11,124 nt of DNA from the NCBI GenBank assembly GCA_964647585.1, contig CAZYGG010000098.1:1-11124 (forward strand), given 5' to 3'. Positions 6,290 to 11,124 of the stretch are shown here, one piece after another. How positions within the stretch are numbered: the stretch's first letter is position 1; the number at the start of each line of letters is the position of its first letter. Position numbers and translations under genes: made by a program. The notes beneath the pieces were generated by a model. It did not search any database. It was not told the origin of the DNA and saw nothing but the letters and a program-made list of their open reading frames with translations. The DNA comes from CAJINA01 sp964647585 (lineage in GTDB: Bacteria > Desulfobacterota > Desulfobacteria > Desulfobacterales > CAJINA01).

Positions 6290-7229
6290 CCGCCGTCTTT
6301 TAGTGGCCACGCATATTAATCCGGACGGTGACGCCATCGGCAGCCTGATTACCATGGGGCTGGCGCTGGAGGCCCTTGGAAAGCAAGTCTCGCTGCACTG
6401 TGCCAGCCCGATACCGGCTGTATATAGATTTTTAACGGCCACGGATAAGATAACCGGGAGGTATGACCCGGTTAAAGATTTCGACACAGCCGTCATTCTC
6501 GATTGCGGGGATTTTGAGCGGGTTGGCCCGGCAATGTCGGAAATTGAAAAGATAGAAACGGTCATCAACATCGATCACCATGTGACCAATACCGGGTTCG
6601 GTGATCTGGCAATCGTGGATACCGAGGCCTGTGCCACGGCTGAAATCCTTTACCGGCTCATCAAAAAGCTCGGGGTCGAGATTACCCCAGGCATGGCGGC
6701 TGCTATTTACACCGGCATTTTAACGGATACGGGCTCGTTTCGATTTTCGAATACCAATCGCAACGCTTTCGCCATCTGTGAAGAGATGGTGGCCATCGGA
6801 ATGGATCCGTATAAGGTGGCCCAGAACGTCTACGGCACCTATTCACTGGGTCGCATCAAGTTGTTGAACCTGGCCCTGGACTCAATCGAACTGGTCGCCG
6901 GCGGCAAGGTCTCCATCATGACGCTGACCAGAAATATGCTGGTAGAAACCGGGACCCATCCCGAAGATATTGACGGTCTGATCAATTATGCCCGGCGGAT
7001 TGAGGATGTGAAACTGGCAGTCCTGCTGCAGGAGATAGAAAATGGCAGACGGGCTGAGGCTGACTCACCCCGGTACCATGTCAGTCTAAGGTCAAATGGG
7101 GCTGTCGATGTGGCTGAAATTGCGGCAACTTTCGGCGGAGGCGGACACAAAGTGGCTGCGGGCTTCAATATCGATTCGCCGATCGAGGAAATTCGGGCGA
7201 AGATCATGCGCCTGGCAGAGAAACTGTAG
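6258..7229 (+). CDS. nrnA: bifunctional oligoribonuclease / pAp phosphatase, NrnA type (DHH/DHHA1)
   Basis: NrnA-type enzymes degrade 2-5 nucleotide RNAs left by exonucleases such as PNPase and hydrolyse pAp to AMP. The 323-residue product has the DHH domain with THINPDGDAIGS (18-29; metal ligands H19, D23, D25), LDCGD (D82), DHH (106-108) and ILTDTGS (D157), and the DHHA1 substrate-binding domain with GGGGHKVAAGF (293-303) near the end. All catalytic motifs are present and the length is usual. The ATG at 6258 lies inside rbfA (32-base overlap) and lacks a strong Shine-Dalgarno sequence, so translation is probably coupled to rbfA. This start keeps the expected short N-terminal helix before the first beta strand. 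The gene ends three bases before truB. The substrate range (oligo-RNA, pAp, possibly cyclic-dinucleotide products) cannot be read from sequence. Confidence 0.93.
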   Translation: MKSIVSHLKNSRRLLVATHINPDGDAIGSLITMGLALEALGKQVSLHCASPIPAVYRFLTATDKITGRYDPVKDFDTAVILDCGDFERVGPAMSEIEKIETVINIDHHVTNTGFGDLAIVDTEACATAEILYRLIKKLGVEITPGMAAAIYTGILTDTGSFRFSNTNRNAFAICEEMVAIGMDPYKVAQNVYGTYSLGRIKLLNLALDSIELVAGGKVSIMTLTRNMLVETGTHPEDIDGLINYARRIEDVKLAVLLQEIENGRRAEADSPRYHVSLRSNGAVDVAEIAATFGGGGHKVAAGFNIDSPIEEIRAKIMRLAEKL

Positions 7230-7232
7230 ATT

Positions 7233-8144
7233 ATGCGGTCCGATACAAACGGCGTGATCATTGTCGACAAACCGGCCGGTACCACCTCCGCCAGGGTGCT
7301 GGCTGAGGTTAAACGGCTCTGCAAAGCTAAGAAGGCAGGCCATGCCGGAACCCTGGACCCATTTGCCACCGGCGTGCTGGTCTGCTGCCTGAACCAGGCA
7401 ACCCGGCTGGCCAGCTTTTTTCTGCATGACCGGAAAAAATACCGGGGGACCCTGCACCTGGGCATTGAAACCGACACCCAGGATCCGACGGGGCAGATCT
7501 TGTCTGAAAAGGATGCGGCCACGGTAACCACTGAAGAGATCCGGCGGGTAGCCGGCCGGTTTACGGGCACTCTTGAGCAGGTACCCCCGGCGTACTCGGC
7601 TCTGAAACACAAGGGAACGCCCCTGTACCGCCTGGCCCGTAAAGGTCATCCGGTCCAGAAGCCGCCCCGCGAAATCACGATCGAGCAGTTGACGATCCTG
7701 GAAATCGCGATTCCGTTTGTCAACTTCGAGGTAACCTGCTCGGCCGGGACCTACATCCGGACCCTGTGCGCGGACATGGGCCGGCAGCTTGGATGCGGTG
7801 GGCACCTGAAATCACTGCAGCGGTTGGAAAGCAGCGGTTTTGCCATCGCGGAAGCCGTCACCCTGGACGACCTGGTACAATCGGCCGCCACTGATACGCT
7901 TGACGGCCAACTGATTTCCATGGTGGACGCCCTGCGGGGAATGCCGGCGGTGACAGTTGGCCTTGAGCTGGCTAGCCGAATCGGGCACGGTCAGTGGGTG
8001 GACCGATCTGACCTTGCGGATTGTCCTGGCCTTGAGCCATCGACGGTTTTCAAGGTCCTTAATAAAAACGGCCGCCTGCTGGCGGTCATGTCGTACCCGG
8101 AAGAGGGCCAACGGCTGAAATATAGTTGTGTTTTTAACCATTAA
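7233..8144 (+). CDS. truB: tRNA pseudouridine(55) synthase TruB
   Basis: TruB converts U55 in the T loop of tRNAs to pseudouridine. The 303-residue product has N-terminal GVIIVDKPAGTTS (7-19), the catalytic motif GHAGTLDPFATGVL (36-49) with nucleophile D42, the KKYRG segment with Y70, PPAYSALKHKG (118-128), and CSAGTYIRTLCADMGRQL (169-186). A C-terminal region of about 60 residues (from about 243) resembles the TruB/PUA-like tail. All active-site motifs are intact. The start ATG is three bases after the nrnA stop and has only a weak purine-rich upstream stretch, so coupled translation is likely. Its substrate feature, the TTCGA T loop, is visible in the tRNA-Gly at the left end of the window. 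Confidence 0.97.
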   Translation: MRSDTNGVIIVDKPAGTTSARVLAEVKRLCKAKKAGHAGTLDPFATGVLVCCLNQATRLASFFLHDRKKYRGTLHLGIETDTQDPTGQILSEKDAATVTTEEIRRVAGRFTGTLEQVPPAYSALKHKGTPLYRLARKGHPVQKPPREITIEQLTILEIAIPFVNFEVTCSAGTYIRTLCADMGRQLGCGGHLKSLQRLESSGFAIAEAVTLDDLVQSAATDTLDGQLISMVDALRGMPAVTVGLELASRIGHGQWVDRSDLADCPGLEPSTVFKVLNKNGRLLAVMSYPEEGQRLKYSCVFNH

Positions 8145-8165
8145 CTGTCATGAAACGTTTTAAGT

Positions 8166-8260
8166 GCCTGGCTTGTTCTGATTCCCGCTCCCGGCGCCAC
8201 CGGGGGAAGCCGGGGTATCGCCAAGCCGGCTGGTCCATTTCGGTATTGTGGTTAATACCG
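8166..8260 (+). promoter_or_regulatory. structured leader upstream of rpsO, candidate S15 autoregulatory element
   Basis: Several stems can be drawn in the truB-rpsO gap. One is a hairpin CCCGG/CCGGG (8190-8194/8200-8204). A stem CTGGCTTG (8168-8175) with CAAGCCGG (8222-8229) encloses it. A competing stem AGCCGG (8208-8213) with CCGGCT (8226-8231) uses the same 3' bases. A further perfect 7-bp hairpin is CGGTATT/AATACCG (8241-8247/8254-8260). The pairings at 8222-8231 are mutually exclusive, so the leader can take two forms. S15 represses its own mRNA through structured leaders in several bacterial groups, by unrelated folds. Assigning that role here is inference from position and structure. 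Confidence 0.4.
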
Positions 8261-8274
8261 GATAAGGTTATAGT
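8246..8274 (+). promoter_or_regulatory. candidate internal promoter for rpsO
   Basis: TTGTGG (8246-8251, 3 of 6 to the -35 consensus) is followed after exactly 17 bases by TATAGT (8269-8274, 5 of 6 to the -10 consensus). A transcript would start near 8281 with a short leader before the rpsO TTG. The element overlaps the 8241-8260 hairpin, so that hairpin could be fortuitous or act at the DNA level. Confidence 0.35.
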
Positions 8275-8305
8275 CTAAAATTGATGTGGTTGATAAATAT
8301 AAATT

Positions 8306-8311
8306 AGGAGG
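8306..8311 (+). promoter_or_regulatory. ribosome binding site that sets the rpsO start
   Basis: AGGAGG is a perfect anti-16S match, 10 bases before TTG 8322. It lies downstream of the in-frame GTG at 8286, so that codon cannot be its start. This fixes the TTG as the initiation codon. Confidence 0.85.
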
Positions 8312-8321
8312 CAAAAAGAAA

Positions 8322-8591
8322 TTGGTTTTCACATCCGAAGATAAACAGAAACTGATTGAAAAGTTCAAGCTGCACGATAGTGACACCGGATCCCCGGAAG
8401 TACAGGTCGGTCTTTTAACACACCGGATTTCATATCTGACTGAGCACCTGAAAGTTCACGTTAAGGACCACCACTCGCGGCGGGGCCTGCTGATGCTCGT
8501 GGGCAAGCGGCGCCGGCTGCTCAACTACGTGAAAAGCAAAGACGTCAATCGGTACCGTACGATCATAGAAACCCTCGGTCTGCGCAGGTAG
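8322..8591 (+). CDS. rpsO: 30S ribosomal protein S15, TTG start
   Basis: S15 is a primary binder of the 16S rRNA central domain and helps form a 30S-50S bridge. From the TTG at 8322 the product is 89 residues, the usual S15 length. Motifs are HDSDTGSPEVQVGLLTHRI (18-36) and KDHHSRRGLLMLVGKRRRLL (48-67). The rRNA-contacting residues H42, D49 and S52 fall at the family positions only with this start. The frame is open upstream to a GTG at 8286, but the 12 extra residues span the AGGAGG site and have no family counterpart. It sits between truB and pnp, the standard order. It may have its own promoter and leader. Confidence 0.96.
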   Translation: MVFTSEDKQKLIEKFKLHDSDTGSPEVQVGLLTHRISYLTEHLKVHVKDHHSRRGLLMLVGKRRRLLNYVKSKDVNRYRTIIETLGLRR

Positions 8592-8592
8592 A

Positions 8593-8654
8593 CCGCAATA
8601 ACTAACCATCGCCAGACTCCTGGAAGCACCGGCCCGATGGTAGCAGGATTGCGG
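8593..8654 (+). other. long stem-loop after rpsO, possible processing site
   Basis: CCGCAAT (8593-8599) pairs with ATTGCGG (8648-8654). CT (8602-8603) pairs with AG (8642-8643), A8604 is bulged, and ACCATCG (8605-8611) pairs with CGATGGT (8635-8641). An inner hairpin CCAG/CTGG (8612-8615/8620-8623) caps it. About 16 base pairs form one long stem starting one base after the rpsO stop. No T run follows, so read-through to pnp is possible and RNase cleavage is a natural use. Confidence 0.6.
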
Positions 8655-8756
8655 GGAACAGGCCTGTTGTTAGGTTCCGTCTGACAAACGCGGCCGCCCC
8701 GCCAAAACTGCCCCCGGGTCTCTGATCAGCCTGGAAAGCGTGGTATTGCAGCAAAA

Positions 8757-8803
8757 ACCGGTACCCCTGACGGGGTTGCAAGCGGTTGCTTACAATAACC
8801 GGT
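8757..8803 (+). other. three-way-junction RNA/cruciform candidate in the pnp leader
   Basis: ACCGGT (8757-8762) can pair with the second ACCGGT (8798-8803), both copies being self-palindromic. Inside are two tetraloop hairpins, CCCC/GGGG (8764-8767/8772-8775) and AAGC/GCTT (8780-8783/8788-8791). Together they make a compact three-way junction of 47 bases. It is purely a hand-drawn fold. Confidence 0.4.
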
Positions 8804-8863
8804 AACAGGTTGAGACCTTTGAAACATGTCCACTTTGGCGTCACTCCCCGCGGGCGGGATACA

Positions 8864-8917
8864 GCACTTGATTGCGAGATTTCGCACTTGATTGCGAGAT
8901 TCCACACTTGATTACCG
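8864..8917 (+). repeat. 20-bp tandem direct repeats upstream of pnp
   Basis: GCACTTGATTGCGAGATTTC (8864-8883) is followed without spacer by GCACTTGATTGCGAGATTCC (8884-8903), one mismatch in 20. A third, decayed copy begins at 8904 (ACACTTGATT, 8904-8913). The 20-base period is about two helical turns, so a repeated protein-binding site is possible. A remnant of a repeat-bearing transposon end is an alternative. There are no spacers, so it is not a CRISPR array. Confidence 0.85.
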
Positions 8918-9014
8918 AAGATCCTGACCAGAACGCAAATGCATCAAAAGTGGGTATCTTTCAACGGTCTCACGGGTTGCTGCCCGGACATGGCGATATG
9001 AATTGGAGAAAAAT

Positions 9015-11114
9015 ATGCAAAAACTATTAGAAGCAGACATCGGGGGCAAACCCCTGAGTATTGAGACCGGTAAAATTGCCAAGCAGGCATCGGGTTCTGT
9101 TGTTGTGCGCTACGGCGAAACAATGGTCCTCGTTTCGGTCGTTTCGGCAAACGAAGAACGCGACATGGGTTTTCTACCCCTGACTGTCGAATATCAGGAA
9201 AAAGGCTATGCGGCCGGACGGATTCCCGGCAACTATTTCCGCCGTGAAATCGGTCGCCCCAGTGAAAAAGAAACCCTGACCGCCCGCCTGATCGACCGTC
9301 CCATCCGCCCACTGTTTCCCAAGGGTTATCAATTTGAAACCCAGGTCATTGCCACGGTCCTTTCCATGGACCGGGAAAACGATGCGGATTCACTGGCCAT
9401 GATCGGGGCATCGGCCGCCCTGGAAATATCAGATATTCCGTTTGCCGGCCCCATCGCATGCGTGCGGGTCGGTCGCATTGACGGCGAATTTGTTGTAAAC
9501 CCGACAATTCCGGAACTGGAAAACTGTGATATCAACATCATTGTGGCAGGATCCCGGACCGGTGTGGTCATGGTAGAAGGCGGCAGCGAAAAAGCCAGCG
9601 AAAAAGACATGCTGGACGCGATCTTTTTCGGGCACCAGGCCATGCAGCCCATTATCGACATGCAGGTTGAGCTGAAAGAAGCCTGCGGTAAGGAAAAACG
9701 TGAGTTCATACCACCGGAAAAGGATGCCGACCTGGTTCAGCTGGTGGATGGCAAAGCCGCCACACCCATTCGCGAGGGGGTTTTAATTCCGGATAAAATG
9801 GAACGTTACGCCGCCCTTAGAAAAGTAAAGGCCCAGATCTTTGAAGGCCTCGGTGAGGACTATGCGGACCGGCGCAAAGAGGTTTACGAAATCCTTTCCG
9901 ACCTCCAGAAATCAACCTGCCGCAACCTGATCCTGGACGAAGGCCGCCGGATCGATAACCGGGCCTTTGATGAGATCCGGCCGATCACCTGTGAAGTGGG
10001 CGTCCTCCCGCGGCCGCACGGCAGCGCGCTGTTCACCCGCGGTGAAACCCAGGTCCTCGGGATCATGACCCTGGGCTCCGGCCAGGATGAGCAGCGTATT
10101 GAAACCCTCAATGGCGAGGAAAACCGTGCGTTTATGCTGCACTATAATTTCCCGCCCTATTCTGTGGGCGAAGTCAAGCGTATGGGCGGACCCAGCCGGC
10201 GAGATATCGGGCACGGCGGCCTGTCGCTACGGGCCATCAAACCGGTTCTGCCTGACAAGGAAGACTTTGACTACACGATTCGGATCGTATCCGAAGTCCT
10301 GGAATCCAACGGCTCCTCCTCCATGGGAACCGTCTGCTCGGGCATACTGGCCATGATGGACGGCGGGGTTCCCATCAAGGAACCGGTTGCCGGCATTGCC
10401 ATGGGCCTGGTCAAGGACGGCGACAACGTCGTGGTTCTTTCCGACATTCTGGGAGACGAAGACCACACCGGGGACATGGACTTCAAGGTTACCGGGACCA
10501 AGGACGGTATAACCGCCCTCCAGATGGACATTAAGATCCACGAGCTCTCCAAGGACATCATGGAAAAAGCCCTGGAACAGGCCCGAACCGGCCGGATCCA
10601 TATCCTCGGCAAAATGCTCGAAGCCCTTGAATCGCCACGCGATGCAATCTCCCCGAATGCCCCGGCCATTACAACCATTATGATTAACCCGGATAAGATC
10701 AGGGACATCATCGGCCCCGGCGGTAAAGTGATCCGGGCAATTCAGTCCGAAACCAATACCCGACTCGAAGTTGACGACAGCGGTGCCGTTAAGATTGCCG
10801 CGGTCAACAAGGAAGAGGGGGATGCGGCCAAGAAAATGATCAACGATATCACCGCCGAGCCTGAAATCGGGGCCATCTACGACGGTACCGTGGTCAAGAT
10901 CATGGACTTTGGCGCCTTTGTTCAGATTATGCCCGGGACCGACGGCCTGGTACACATCTCCCAACTGGCCCCGGAGCGGGTATCCAAAGTGACGGATATC
11001 CTCAGCGAGGGCGACAAGGTACGGGTCAAGGTTCTTGAAATCAACCGCGACGGCAAAATTCGTTTAAGCCGCAAGGCTGTCCTGGCCGAGGAAAATGACA
11101 AAAGCAGCAGTTAA
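9015..11114 (+). CDS. pnp: polyribonucleotide nucleotidyltransferase (PNPase)
   Basis: PNPase is a trimeric 3'-5' phosphorolytic exoribonuclease, often a degradosome partner of RNase E. The 699-residue product has the first RNase PH domain with NYFRREIGRPSEKET (73-87), an alpha-helical linker, the second, catalytic RNase PH domain with EDHTGDMDFK containing D483, D489 and K491 (equivalent to E. coli D486, D492, K494), a KH domain with GPGG (567-570), and an S1 domain (about 617-690). All parts are intact and the length is normal. The ATG at 9015 is chosen because GGAG (9005-9008) lies six bases upstream; an in-frame TTG at 9003 lies before that site and is rejected. The gene is complete and follows rpsO after a 423-base structured spacer. 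By analogy with E. coli it may regulate itself through that leader. Confidence 0.99.
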   Translation: MQKLLEADIGGKPLSIETGKIAKQASGSVVVRYGETMVLVSVVSANEERDMGFLPLTVEYQEKGYAAGRIPGNYFRREIGRPSEKETLTARLIDRPIRPLFPKGYQFETQVIATVLSMDRENDADSLAMIGASAALEISDIPFAGPIACVRVGRIDGEFVVNPTIPELENCDINIIVAGSRTGVVMVEGGSEKASEKDMLDAIFFGHQAMQPIIDMQVELKEACGKEKREFIPPEKDADLVQLVDGKAATPIREGVLIPDKMERYAALRKVKAQIFEGLGEDYADRRKEVYEILSDLQKSTCRNLILDEGRRIDNRAFDEIRPITCEVGVLPRPHGSALFTRGETQVLGIMTLGSGQDEQRIETLNGEENRAFMLHYNFPPYSVGEVKRMGGPSRRDIGHGGLSLRAIKPVLPDKEDFDYTIRIVSEVLESNGSSSMGTVCSGILAMMDGGVPIKEPVAGIAMGLVKDGDNVVVLSDILGDEDHTGDMDFKVTGTKDGITALQMDIKIHELSKDIMEKALEQARTGRIHILGKMLEALESPRDAISPNAPAITTIMINPDKIRDIIGPGGKVIRAIQSETNTRLEVDDSGAVKIAAVNKEEGDAAKKMINDITAEPEIGAIYDGTVVKIMDFGAFVQIMPGTDGLVHISQLAPERVSKVTDILSEGDKVRVKVLEINRDGKIRLSRKAVLAEENDKSSS

Positions 11115-11124
11115 CAGGACAGTT

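Larger units (their letters stand above)
8592..9014 (+). other. rpsO-pnp intergenic region, non-coding and structured
   Basis: These 423 bases hold no credible gene. A 101-residue minus-strand frame (8602-8907) has no recognisable domain and no ribosome site. What can be seen: a 62-base stem-loop right after rpsO (8593-8654), a small inverted repeat GGAAC/GTTCC (8655-8659/8674-8678) around the palindrome ACAGGCCTGT, a three-way-junction fold (8757-8803), 20-base tandem repeats (8864-8917), and a hairpin CGGG/CCCG (8973-8976/8983-8986) just before the pnp ribosome site. No strong promoter or U-tract terminator was found. In E. coli the equivalent gap carries a terminator, a promoter and an RNase III site used for pnp autoregulation. 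Confidence 0.75.

Noticed and set aside
8602..8907. 101-codon minus-strand frame in the rpsO-pnp gap
   Set aside because: No domain, no ribosome site, and it crosses the tandem repeats and the hairpins; treated as non-coding.
8864..8917. Possible CRISPR array
   Set aside because: Repeats are 20 bases and directly adjacent with no spacers, only two to three copies, and no cas genes are present.
9003..9014. TTG at 9003 as the pnp start
   Set aside because: It lies upstream of the GGAG site that serves ATG 9015, and the ATG gives the standard PNPase N-terminus.

Overview
This window is an ordinary bacterial transcription/translation housekeeping cluster. Read left to right on the + strand it holds a tRNA-Gly(CCC) gene, rimP, nusA, infB, ylxP (DUF503), rbfA, a DHH/DHHA1 phosphoesterase of the NrnA type, truB, rpsO and pnp. 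All genes point the same way and no convincing gene lies on the minus strand. The order rimP-nusA-infB-ylxP-rbfA-nrnA-truB-rpsO-pnp, with a DHH phosphoesterase between rbfA and truB, together with moderately GC-rich DNA, suggests a Desulfobacterota (former Deltaproteobacteria) genome, perhaps a sulfate reducer of the Desulfobacterales type. That placement is inference from gene order and protein style; no 16S rRNA or metabolic marker is present.

Layout. Positions 1-292 carry the tRNA, its terminator, and a leader with a second bidirectional terminator just before rimP. Positions 293-2676 hold rimP and nusA. A 235-base gap (2677-2911) holds a stem-loop and a 143-base palindromic MITE-like element. 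Positions 2912-8144 hold infB, ylxP, rbfA, nrnA and truB; the last four are tightly packed, with overlaps at ylxP/rbfA (4 nt) and rbfA/nrnA (32 nt). Positions 8145-8321 are a structured rpsO leader, followed by rpsO from a TTG start. Positions 8592-9014 are a 423-base non-coding spacer with a long stem-loop, a three-way-junction fold and 20-bp tandem repeats. Then comes pnp, complete, ending 10 bases before the window edge.

How the genes work together. RimP and RbfA mature the 30S subunit. IF2 delivers initiator tRNA. NusA controls RNA polymerase pausing and termination. TruB makes Psi55 in tRNA. S15 nucleates 30S assembly. PNPase degrades RNA, and NrnA finishes short oligoribonucleotides and pAp. 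YlxP is a conserved small protein of unknown role.

I saw no new enzymatic or defence system. The signals most worth a second look are in the non-coding parts and in protein architecture: the palindromic element between nusA and infB, the duplicated NusA C-terminal module with 21-bp heptad-coding repeats, the terminator in front of rimP-nusA, and the structured rpsO leader and rpsO-pnp spacer.
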